From Thermomicrobiaceae bacterium (GTDB taxonomy: Bacteria > Chloroflexota > Chloroflexia > Thermomicrobiales > Thermomicrobiaceae), in NCBI GenBank assembly GCA_007123655.1, contig SKKR01000401.1, positions 1 through 7,921 of the forward strand: a DNA stretch of 7,921 nucleotides, written 5' to 3'. Under the pieces are notes generated by a model. It saw nothing but the letters and a program-made list of their open reading frames with translations, was not told where the DNA came from and did not search any database. The stretch's first letter is position 1; every line of letters starts with the position of its first letter. Positions 1 through 6,318 of this stretch are shown here, in pieces. The translations under genes were made by a program, and so were the position numbers.

Positions 1-48
1 GGCTTGAGGACGGCGGACGCGACGTCGTTCCATCCCTCAACTAGCTGA
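1..48 (+). other. Possible 3' tail of an upstream gene, frame unresolved
   Basis: The window opens without a recognisable motif. Two forward frames are open from the left edge: frame 3 ends at TAG 42-44 (last residues ...DVVPSLN) and frame 1 ends at TGA 46-48. The second forward frame is closed at 5-7. A strong rightward terminator lies about 40 bp downstream, so the end of a + strand gene here is reasonable. Thirteen to fifteen codons are too few to choose the frame or name a product. A non-coding 3' region is also possible. Confidence 0.25.
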
Positions 49-85
49 CTCGTAAACCAGGTATCGAGACTCCTGAGCCAACAGG

Positions 86-117
86 AAAGCGGCGGCCCAT
101 TCCGGGCCGCCGCTTTT
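86..117 (+). terminator. Rho-independent terminator upstream of uvrC
   Basis: A perfect 13-bp inverted repeat pairs 86-98 with 104-116: ten GC pairs plus three A-T pairs at the base. The 5-nt loop is ATTCC, and the right arm runs straight into TTTT. This is the classic intrinsic terminator form, and its T-run orients it to end transcription arriving from the left. On the opposite strand the stem is followed by only a short T run, so reverse activity is less likely. It separates uvrC from whatever lies to the left. Confidence 0.85.
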
Positions 118-218
118 CATTGCTTCGGTGCAAGCCTGTGCGTCTTCCACATTGAGTGCCGGCCACCGTGGAACGTCTTCCTGGCGCGTTTCACAGCCGA
201 GGGCTCGTCCCCGGGGTT

Positions 219-227
219 TGCTAAGAT
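219..227 (+). promoter_or_regulatory. Extended -10 promoter of uvrC, predicted leaderless start
   Basis: TGC followed by TAAGAT (hexamer 222-227) matches an extended -10 element (TGn plus a TATAAT-like hexamer). No good TTGACA-like box lies 16-18 bp upstream, which is usual for extended -10 promoters. Exactly six bases separate the hexamer from the A of the uvrC ATG at 234, so the expected transcription start falls on or next to the start codon. There is also no Shine-Dalgarno sequence in front of uvrC. Together these suggest a leaderless mRNA. This is inference from sequence only. Confidence 0.5.
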
Positions 228-233
228 TTCAGC

Positions 234-2066
234 ATGAATGAGCAGTTGCTGGAGCAGCGGCTTGACGCACTGGGCGCCGAGCCGGGCGTTTATCTCATGA
301 AGAACCGATACGGCGGGGTGATCTACGTTGGCAAAGCGGCCTCGTTGCGAAGCCGCGTGCGCTCGTACTTCGGCTCGACCCGTGGGATGGATCACAAGAC
401 CCGGGAACTGATCGGCAACATCGAGGATTTCGAAGTCATTCGCACCGATACGGCCAGCGAAGCGCTGATCCTCGAGAACGAGCTGATCAAGCGGTACCAG
501 CCGAAGTACAACGTGATGCTCCGGGATGACAAGAGCTACCCGTTTATTCGTATTACGAACGAGCCGTACCCCAGGGTCATCAGCACTCGCCGGGTTGTCA
601 ACGACGGAAGCCATTACTTTGGCCCGTTCACAAGCGCGGCGCGGGTGAATCGCACACTCGACTCGCTGAACAAACTCTTCCCGTACCGGCTCTGCGATAT
701 CGAAATCACCGGAGAAGCAGACCGTCCTTGCCTCTACTATCACATCGGTCGCTGTAACGGGCCCTGCATCGGCGCGGTAACGCAGAACGAGTACGGAGAG
801 GTGATCCGTAACGTCAAGCTCTTCCTGGAAGGCCGTTCTGACGAGTTCCTGCCAGAGCTCAGACTGCAGATGGAGCGCTCGGCCGAGGCGCTGGACTTCG
901 AACAGGCGGCACGACTGCGTGACGAGATCCAGGCGATCGAACATGTGCTCGAGCGGCAGAAGATTGCGTCCGGGAAGCGCGAATCCTTTGATGTGCTCGC
1001 GCTGGCGAAGGGCGAAGGCGGTGACGCCTGCGTCCAGGTCACCACCGTTCGGGAAGGAAAGATGCTCGGCTCCGAGCACTTCCTGATGACCGGTGCCCGG
1101 ATCGACGACAAACCGTCGCACATCCTCGGTTCGTTCGTCACCCAGTTCTACGATGAGGCGGCGCTTGTTCCTCGCGAGCTTGTACTGCAGCACCGGATCG
1201 ATGACGAATCAATCGTCCAGCAGTGGCTCTCCGAGCGACGTGGCGGACCGGTGAAGCTGAGCCATCCACAGCGGGGGATGCGAAAACGACTGGTCGAAAT
1301 GGTGTCAAAGAGTGCGGAAGAGAACCTCAATCACGAACGCGTTCGGTGGCTGAACGACGAACAGCGCACCACGATGGCGCTGACCGAACTCAGTGACCGG
1401 CTGGAGCTCGAAAAGCTGCCGAGACGGATCGAGTGCTATGACATCTCCAACCTTCACGGAGATTCGCCGGTGGCGAGCATGGTCGTATTTGAAGACGGAC
1501 GACCAAAGAAGAGCGACTATCGCCGCTTTGGCATCAAGGACGTTTCCGGTCCGAACGACTACGCGATGATGCAGGAAGTGCTGCGCCGGCGGTTCAGACG
1601 GGCGAAAGATCTGGAGTCGACCGAGGAGTGGCGTGAGCTGCCAGACCTGGTGATCATCGACGGGGGCAAGGGCCAGTTGAATGCCGCGCTGGAGGTCTTC
1701 CGTGAGCTGGAACTCTCCCTCCCGGTCGTGGGTCTGGCCAAGGAGAACGAGGAGCTGTTTCTGCCCGGCCGGGGCGACCCGATCATCCTGCCGCGCGACG
1801 CACAGTCGCTCTTTCTCGTGCAACGCGTGCGCGACGAGGCGCACCGGTTCGCGGTCACGTTTCACCGCTCTCGCCGGAAGAAGTCGAGCTTTCAGTCCGC
1901 GCTGGACGAAGTTCGCGGGCTGGGTCCTCAACGAAAACGGGCGCTGTTGCGGAAGTTTGGCTCGGTCAAGCGAATCCGGGAGGCATCAGTCGAGGACCTC
2001 TCCGGGGTCGAGGGGATTGGCCCGTCCCTGGCCGCGCAGATCAAATCGGAGCTCGGTTCGACATGA
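234..2066 (+). CDS. uvrC: UvrABC system protein C (excinuclease ABC subunit C)
   Basis: UvrC makes both incisions around a DNA lesion after UvrA/UvrB loading in nucleotide excision repair; it is cytosolic. At 610 residues it is full length for the family. The N-terminal GIY-YIG nuclease shows GVY (18-20), IYVGKA (30-35), R41 and LILEN; E81 is the probable metal-binding Glu by its spacing to the PKYN Asn93. Four cysteines at 154, 166, 174 and 178 match the cluster reported to hold a 4Fe-4S centre in E. coli UvrC. A UVR (UvrB-binding) helix pair lies near 205-242. The C-terminal RNase H-like nuclease has D403 (YDISN), D442 (GPNDY), D476 (IIDGGKGQL) and H537 (EAHRF), so both active sites look intact. 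Tandem helix-hairpin-helix motifs are at about 562-577 and 591-604. The ATG at 234 gives the expected N-terminus; no Shine-Dalgarno precedes it, consistent with a leaderless message. Its TGA overlaps the next gene's ATG. Confidence 0.97.
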   Translation: MNEQLLEQRLDALGAEPGVYLMKNRYGGVIYVGKAASLRSRVRSYFGSTRGMDHKTRELIGNIEDFEVIRTDTASEALILENELIKRYQPKYNVMLRDDKSYPFIRITNEPYPRVISTRRVVNDGSHYFGPFTSAARVNRTLDSLNKLFPYRLCDIEITGEADRPCLYYHIGRCNGPCIGAVTQNEYGEVIRNVKLFLEGRSDEFLPELRLQMERSAEALDFEQAARLRDEIQAIEHVLERQKIASGKRESFDVLALAKGEGGDACVQVTTVREGKMLGSEHFLMTGARIDDKPSHILGSFVTQFYDEAALVPRELVLQHRIDDESIVQQWLSERRGGPVKLSHPQRGMRKRLVEMVSKSAEENLNHERVRWLNDEQRTTMALTELSDRLELEKLPRRIECYDISNLHGDSPVASMVVFEDGRPKKSDYRRFGIKDVSGPNDYAMMQEVLRRRFRRAKDLESTEEWRELPDLVIIDGGKGQLNAALEVFRELELSLPVVGLAKENEELFLPGRGDPIILPRDAQSLFLVQRVRDEAHRFAVTFHRSRRKKSSFQSALDEVRGLGPQRKRALLRKFGSVKRIREASVEDLSGVEGIGPSLAAQIKSELGST

Positions 2067-2710
2067 CCCGGATCCTGCGCGTCGGTCACGATCCCCGGGC
2101 GATTGAAATCGCTCATGAAACGTTGTCCATTGGCGGGCTCGTCGTCTTTCCGACCGACACTGTCTACGGCGTCGGGGCGTCTGTGGATCGGCCGGACGGG
2201 GTCGCAAACCTCTATGTCGCGAAAGGGCGGCCACTGCAACGGGCGATTCCGGTGCTCGTTTCCGGTCGTGACGCGATCGATCGATTGACCGGCACGACCG
2301 ACGAGGTTTCGCTCAAATTGATCGAGCATTTCTGGCCCGGTCCGCTAACCGTGGTTCTTCCGGCAGCTGACTGGTTGCCATACGAGATTGTCCGGGATAC
2401 CGGCGCAGTCGGGCTCCGCATGCCGGATCATCCGGTTGCGCTCGAGTTGATCGAACGGTGCGGTGGCGCCGTTGCGACGACCAGCGCGAATCGATCCGGC
2501 GAGCCGGAGGCGAGAACGGCCGAGGAAGCCCTCGACGTACTCGGAGGGAACGTTGATCTCATTCTCGATGGCGGCAGGACGCCAGGAGGTGTTCCGTCAA
2601 CGGTGGTCCAGGTAGACGAGACAGGACACTGTCGGATTCTACGCATCGGTGCAATCAGCGAATCCCGCATCGAGCACGTACTGGGTTCATCCCGGATCAG
2701 CCCCGAGTAA
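2063..2710 (+). CDS. tsaC: L-threonylcarbamoyladenylate synthase (TsaC/Sua5/YrdC family)
   Basis: The family makes threonylcarbamoyl-AMP from threonine, bicarbonate and ATP. TsaB/D/E then transfer the group to A37 of ANN-decoding tRNAs to form t6A. The 215 residues are essentially one YrdC domain, with PTDTVYG (30-36), the KGRP substrate loop (54-57), WPGPLTVVLP (91-100), VGLRMPDHP (116-124) and TTSANRSGEP (139-148). The family's K-x-R and S-x-N signature residues are present as K54/R56 and S141/N143. Length fits single-domain TsaC; there is no room for the extra Sua5 C-terminal domain of about 340-residue proteins. The ATG shares the ATGA at 2063-2066 with the uvrC stop, and a GGAG lies at 2048-2051 inside uvrC, so translational coupling is likely. 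YrdC-domain paralogues such as YciO exist; the full motif set makes the synthase role likely. Confidence 0.93.
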   Translation: MTRILRVGHDPRAIEIAHETLSIGGLVVFPTDTVYGVGASVDRPDGVANLYVAKGRPLQRAIPVLVSGRDAIDRLTGTTDEVSLKLIEHFWPGPLTVVLPAADWLPYEIVRDTGAVGLRMPDHPVALELIERCGGAVATTSANRSGEPEARTAEEALDVLGGNVDLILDGGRTPGGVPSTVVQVDETGHCRILRIGAISESRIEHVLGSSRISPE

Positions 2711-2779
2711 CGCGAGAGTCAACGCTCCCGAGCGCCTTGCACCGTCGTTACGTTCAGAGGTTCCCGAAGCTCCACGCAC

Positions 2780-3784
2780 TCAAACGCCAACCTTATCACT
2801 TGAATTCAGGTTCTCCGGAGTCAGGCCGGCCAGTGATCCGATCCAGATACCCACGGCGCTGCCAACCAGCGCTCCCAGCACCCCGGCCATCACCAGATCG
2901 AGATCCGGTGCGAAGACGCTGACGCCGATGAGCGCGGCGAAGACACCGAGCACGGCTCCCGGCAAGAGACCGATGGCCATCGTCCGGTGGACGATCTCCA
3001 GGATCCTGATGTTGTCGCTCGTGACTTCGCTCACCGGTTCCTTCCAGATCGCGTGAGATGCGTAGATCTTTCCGAGCGCGCCTCCGTAGACGATGTGGAG
3101 GATCAGGTTCCCCAGGACCGGCAGCGGCCCGGCATCGATTCCGGCTCCAAAGAAACCAGCCCCTACCACCGGGAAGAACACTACGATCGACAGAGCCCAG
3201 GGAAGCAGCCCGAACTTGACACCACGTTGCAGGCCAGTGCCCGACAGCCTTGGCTCGGCGTACGCTGCATAGATCACGGCCCATCCGATACCCGCAATGA
3301 AATGAATGGCGATCGCGAATGCCAGGTTGACCGTGGCAATCTCGGTGACAGTGTTATCGATCAGAGCCGAGAGCCAGACCTGGAGCTGGTTCGCTCCTGC
3401 CGCCTCACTCGCCAGTAGCGCGCTCACCCCGTATCCCAGCAGGACGGCGGCCGTCATGATCCCTGTTGCGACAAACCCGGACACCACGCTCATCGGCGCC
3501 CACCCGGTCAAGCGGCCGGAGTCTTCCCGCAATCGCTCCATGTCGATCTTGGAGGGCTGGCCGGCATTTGATCCACCACTGGACGGTGTAACCCCGGCCG
3601 GAGCGGGTTCCCGGGGCCGATTCCAGTCGGTGACGAGGATCGCCGCGCCGATGCCCGCAGCGATCGTCGCAAGAATCGCCTGAGCCCAGCGGTCCTGAAC
3701 GGCATGAAAGACTGCGACCGGAATCGCAATGATCAGCAACAGCGCGTAGGCGAGATCCCAGAATCGATATCGAATGGTCGCCAT
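2780..3784 (-). CDS. Multi-pass membrane protein of unknown function, DUF6789-like core
   Basis: The 334-residue protein has about eight hydrophobic segments, near residues 8-27, 34-51, 98-120, 152-174, 187-213, 220-241, 270-291 and 296-320. A polar, Pro/Gly/Ser-rich loop (about 54-92) separates the first two from the rest. The middle (about 98-245) has the pattern I associate with DUF6789: GFVATGIMT near 103-111, a HFIAGIGWAVIYAAYAEP helix, LQRGVKFGLLPW, a PVVGAGFFGAG stretch and a HIVYGGALGKIYA helix. That match is from memory, not from a search. The last pair of helices is rich in glycine and alanine with small-residue spacing, like glycine-zipper hairpins. The start is well supported: AGGAG (reverse strand, 3792-3796) lies 7 nt before the ATG. 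It converges on tsaC with a 69-bp gap between stop codons. No catalytic motif is visible, and the function is unknown. Confidence 0.85.
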   Translation of the reverse strand: MATIRYRFWDLAYALLLIIAIPVAVFHAVQDRWAQAILATIAAGIGAAILVTDWNRPREPAPAGVTPSSGGSNAGQPSKIDMERLREDSGRLTGWAPMSVVSGFVATGIMTAAVLLGYGVSALLASEAAGANQLQVWLSALIDNTVTEIATVNLAFAIAIHFIAGIGWAVIYAAYAEPRLSGTGLQRGVKFGLLPWALSIVVFFPVVGAGFFGAGIDAGPLPVLGNLILHIVYGGALGKIYASHAIWKEPVSEVTSDNIRILEIVHRTMAIGLLPGAVLGVFAALIGVSVFAPDLDLVMAGVLGALVGSAVGIWIGSLAGLTPENLNSSDKVGV

Positions 3785-3791
3785 AGTCGCT

Positions 3792-3796
3792 CTCCT
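3792..3796 (-). promoter_or_regulatory. Strong Shine-Dalgarno of the DUF6789-like gene
   Basis: On the minus strand the sequence CGAGGAGA precedes the ATG at 3784-3782. Its AGGAG core leaves a 7-nt spacer, an optimal arrangement. This is the clearest ribosome binding site in the window and fixes the start of the 334-residue membrane protein. Confidence 0.75.
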
Positions 3797-4015
3797 CGCA
3801 TGTAAAGACAGGCGCCTGCAAGCTCGTGGAACAGCGAGTCAGCGGTCGATGCCGCGATCAGCTCCTCTCAGGCGAGCATGTGGAACGTGGTTAACGCAAT
3901 TCTACGCATTTCCAGTACCACGCATCATCGTAAACAGGGTCGGTTGTTTCAGTTAACGTATGAATCGACGCGGCGATTCCCGCGGATCGTCGTGGTGGCA
4001 TTTCGCGTTCTGGGC

Positions 4016-4021
4016 TAGGAT
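4016..4021 (+). promoter_or_regulatory. Candidate -10 box for the membrane protein-rarA-rph cluster
   Basis: TAGGAT is one purine change from the uvrC hexamer TAAGAT, and both sit in the shared context GCTARGATT. Transcription would begin near 4028, leaving a leader of about 40 nt that contains the ribosome binding site at 4054-4059. No clear -35 box was found, and unlike uvrC the TG extension is missing (GGC instead). This is a modest candidate. Confidence 0.35.
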
Positions 4022-4053
4022 TGCGCCGACAGGGACCGTGATTCGTGGCAGTC

Positions 4054-4059
4054 GGGAGA
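4054..4059 (+). promoter_or_regulatory. Ribosome binding site favouring the ATG at 4069
   Basis: GGGAGA lies 9 nt before the ATG at 4069. An in-frame GTG at 4045 is preceded by AGGGA (4031-4035), also at 9 nt, so an N-terminus eight residues longer cannot be excluded. The ATG is preferred because the start codon is stronger and the first hydrophobic segment then begins near the N-terminus, as expected. Confidence 0.5.
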
Positions 4060-4068
4060 AGCCGGTTG

Positions 4069-4908
4069 ATGCAACAGGGTTGGACGTATTTCCGAATCGT
4101 GGCACTGGCGCTTGTCTGTGCCGGCCTCGTTGCCGGCATCGGCTGGCTGGGTGACGAACTCAACGTCGGTCCGGGTCACGTCCCGATCTGGGACCCGGAT
4201 GGCCGGGGCTTCTGGATCGCGGGGTTCGTGCTGGTCCTGATCGTCGCCGCTGCCTATCACCGGCTCGACGGCGTCCCGCAGACTGAATCCCGCGGCGACC
4301 AGTCTTTCATTGATGGCAAATACGCCGCTGAACTGCCGATTCGCTGGATTCTGCCTGCCGGAACCGTTCTGTCCGCCGTTCTGTTGCTCGGCGTCTACCG
4401 CGGTCTGACCGCGATTTCCATCGCCGTCGTGATTACGCTTGTGGGACTCCTGACCGGCACGGTCTCACGGTATCTTATGATCTCCGGCCAGGACGCTGTC
4501 CGTGAACGGGCGCGGGTGGTGTACACGCTTGTCGTACACGGAGTCGCCTTCCTTAGTCTCTCGATGATCTACATCCACAAGGTGCGCAGCCTGTTTTCGG
4601 CAACAGCGGTGCTGATCGTCGGGGTGTTGCTCTTGCTGGCGCTAACTGACGGTGAAGACGAGCTGTTCAATCGACGGCTGGTCTACGCGCTGGTCGGCGG
4701 GATCATGCTCGGACAGGTCACCTGGGGCCTGAACTACTGGCAGGCAGCGGGTTGGACCGGTGGCGCAGTGCTTCTGGTCTTTTTCTATCTGTTTGGCGGG
4801 CTGATCCTGACGCACCTGCGGCGAAGCGTGCAGCCGAGGGACGTTCTGGAGTACGGATCAGTATCGGCCGTTGCATTTGGCATCGTTGTCTATTCCCTGT
4901 TTGCCTGA
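4069..4908 (+). CDS. Multi-pass integral membrane protein, possibly DUF5656 family
   Basis: The 279-residue protein is mostly hydrophobic, with eight or nine probable membrane segments near residues 8-27, 47-64, 91-110, 113-132, 150-169, 174-192, 204-221, 229-249 and 259-278. Loops are short and carry conserved-looking polar patches: TDGEDELFNRRLVYAL (193-208), GQVTWGLNYW (215-224) and THLRRSVQPRDVLEYG (248-263). The TDGEDE...TW.LNYW...H.R layout resembles proteins I recall as DUF5656, common in Chloroflexota; this needs a profile search. No transporter, protease or kinase signature is visible, and the function is unknown. It lies 57 bp upstream of rarA on the same strand with no terminator between, so cotranscription with rarA and rph is likely. 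Confidence 0.85.
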   Translation: MQQGWTYFRIVALALVCAGLVAGIGWLGDELNVGPGHVPIWDPDGRGFWIAGFVLVLIVAAAYHRLDGVPQTESRGDQSFIDGKYAAELPIRWILPAGTVLSAVLLLGVYRGLTAISIAVVITLVGLLTGTVSRYLMISGQDAVRERARVVYTLVVHGVAFLSLSMIYIHKVRSLFSATAVLIVGVLLLLALTDGEDELFNRRLVYALVGGIMLGQVTWGLNYWQAAGWTGGAVLLVFFYLFGGLILTHLRRSVQPRDVLEYGSVSAVAFGIVVYSLFA

Positions 4909-4965
4909 TGGGCTGCGAGCCGCCCTGCGTGCTCGTCCCCGGCATTGTGATTCAGTGAGTTCCCG

Positions 4966-6318
4966 ATGGATATGTTCGAAGCTAACCGTCAGCGACTTCT
5001 CAGCCAGCGCGCTCCGCTCGCTGACCGGATGCGGCCTCGGTCGCTCGACGAACTCGTTGGCCAGGAACACCTGATTGGTCCCGACACCCTGCTCCGAAAG
5101 GCGATCGAGCAGGACCAGGTCAGCTCTCTGATACTCTGGGGTCCTCCGGGCTCTGGCAAGACCACATTGGCCCGGATCATCGCCGGCACCACCAGATCAC
5201 GGTTTGTCCAACTCTCGGCTGTGTCCGCGGGTGTCGCCGATTTGCGGCGCGAGGTTAAAGAAGCCGCCGACCAGCTTGGTATGCACGAGCAACGGACGAT
5301 TCTGTTCATCGACGAGATTCACCGGTTCAACAAGGCCCAGCAGGATGCGATTCTGCCGTACGTCGAGGACGGCACGATCGTCCTGATCGGCGCGACGACA
5401 GAGAACCCGTCGTTCGAGGTCAATGCCCCACTGCTATCCCGCTCCAGAGTGCTGGTACTGCAGGCACTCGGTGACGAGGCGATCCGGTCACTGATCCAAC
5501 GAACACTGGAAGACCGCGAACGAGGCCTGGGTACCCGAAACCTGACCATGGACGAAGGTGCGCTTGACCTTCTGGTCAACCTGGCGAACGGCGACGCGAG
5601 GTTCGCGCTGAATACCATGGAGCTGGCTGCGGTCGGGGTAGATGAAAGGGGAGGGATTGACACCGACCTCGTGCGTGAATCAGCGGCCGTTCGCGCGGCG
5701 GGATATGACCGGGCGGGTGATGCGCACTACGACACGATTTCCGCTTTGCACAAGTCAATCCGGGGATCCGACCCGCATGCGTCGTTGTACTGGCTTGCCA
5801 GAATGCTGGAGCGGGGTGATGACCCGCTGTTCGTCGCGAGGCGACTGGTCCGAGCGGCGAGTGAGGATATCGGGCTGGCCGACCCACAAGCGCTCCAGGT
5901 GGCGATGGCGGCACAGCAGGCAATCCATTTCATCGGGATGCCGGAAGGGGCACTTGCTCTGGCGGAGGCGGCCGTTTACCTGGCGACTGCGCCGAAAAGC
6001 AATGCCCTGTACGCTGCTTACGGTGAAGCCGTCAACGATGTCCGCGACACCCGGAACGAACCGATCCCAATTCATCTTCGGAACGCGCCGACTGAACTCA
6101 TGGCTGAACTCGGGTACGGTGAAGATTACCGGTACGCGCACGACTATCCGGACGCACTGGTCGAGCAGCAGCATATGCCGGACAATCTTCGCGGTCGTCG
6201 CTACTTCACGCCGACTGACCGCGGATACGAGCGCGAGATCCAGCAACGATTGCGCGAATGGCGCGAGATACTTCTGAAGCGACGACGAGAGACGAGTGAC
6301 GGGGAGACTGATGAGTGA
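4966..6318 (+). CDS. rarA: Replication-associated recombination protein A (RarA/MgsA, AAA+ ATPase)
   Basis: RarA (MgsA, related to eukaryotic WRNIP1/Mgs1) is a cytosolic tetrameric DNA-dependent ATPase that acts at stalled or gapped replication forks and contacts SSB. The 450-residue length is normal. Visible motifs are the N-terminal RPRSLDELVGQEHL box (23-36), Walker A GPPGSGKTT (59-67, K65), Walker B LFIDEIHRFN (113-122, D116/E117), sensor 1 GATTENP (142-148), the arginine-finger region LLSRSRV (156-162) and sensor 2 GDARFALN (209-216). The C-terminal MgsA tetramerisation part follows (about 250-430), with the AVYLATAPKSN, DNLRGRRYFTP and YERE landmarks. An in-frame stop at 4948-4950 limits the start to ATG 4966 or ATG 4972. 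Neither has a clear Shine-Dalgarno sequence. The 3' end overlaps rph by 8 bp. The last 15 or so residues are a charged Arg/Glu/Asp-rich tail. Confidence 0.96.
   Translation: MDMFEANRQRLLSQRAPLADRMRPRSLDELVGQEHLIGPDTLLRKAIEQDQVSSLILWGPPGSGKTTLARIIAGTTRSRFVQLSAVSAGVADLRREVKEAADQLGMHEQRTILFIDEIHRFNKAQQDAILPYVEDGTIVLIGATTENPSFEVNAPLLSRSRVLVLQALGDEAIRSLIQRTLEDRERGLGTRNLTMDEGALDLLVNLANGDARFALNTMELAAVGVDERGGIDTDLVRESAAVRAAGYDRAGDAHYDTISALHKSIRGSDPHASLYWLARMLERGDDPLFVARRLVRAASEDIGLADPQALQVAMAAQQAIHFIGMPEGALALAEAAVYLATAPKSNALYAAYGEAVNDVRDTRNEPIPIHLRNAPTELMAELGYGEDYRYAHDYPDALVEQQHMPDNLRGRRYFTPTDRGYEREIQQRLREWREILLKRRRETSDGETDE

Larger units (their letters stand above)
3785..4068. other. Divergent intergenic region between two membrane-protein genes
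   Basis: This 284-bp region should carry the promoters of both flanking divergent genes. Visible short elements are two GTTAACG copies (3890-3896 and 3952-3958), a 5-bp dyad AAACA-N8-TGTTT (3932-3949), a 6-bp dyad GAATCG-N6-CGATTC (3963-3980), and a TAGGAT box for the rightward gene (4016-4021). A possible leftward promoter reads TTAACT, an 18-bp spacer and TACGAT on the minus strand (about 3926-3955), but it matches consensus poorly. Short open frames here look like chance or shadow frames. No RNA gene was recognised. Confidence 0.5.

Noticed and set aside
117..1193. Long minus-strand open frame (358 codons) opposite the start of uvrC
   Set aside because: It lies antisense to uvrC, whose conserved domains fill the same DNA. 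The predicted protein has no recognisable motif. Long antisense frames are common in high-GC coding sequence.
1305..1931. Minus-strand open frame of 208 codons within uvrC
   Set aside because: It is a shadow of the conserved RNase H-like and HhH region of uvrC, with no independent ribosome binding site or motif.
2711..2779. Possible terminator between the convergent tsaC and membrane-protein genes
   Set aside because: Only a 4-bp stem (CGCT/AGCG near 2723-2734) with no T-run could be found, which is too weak to call.
2649..3056. Plus-strand open frame opposite the DUF6789-like gene
   Set aside because: It runs from the end of tsaC across the convergent gap into the antisense of the membrane gene. 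The Pro/Ser/Thr-rich translation looks like a frame artefact.
3960..4154. Small plus-strand open frame (64 codons) starting in the divergent region
   Set aside because: It has no ribosome binding site, a Trp/Arg/Gly-rich translation without pattern, and overlaps the well-supported membrane gene in another frame.
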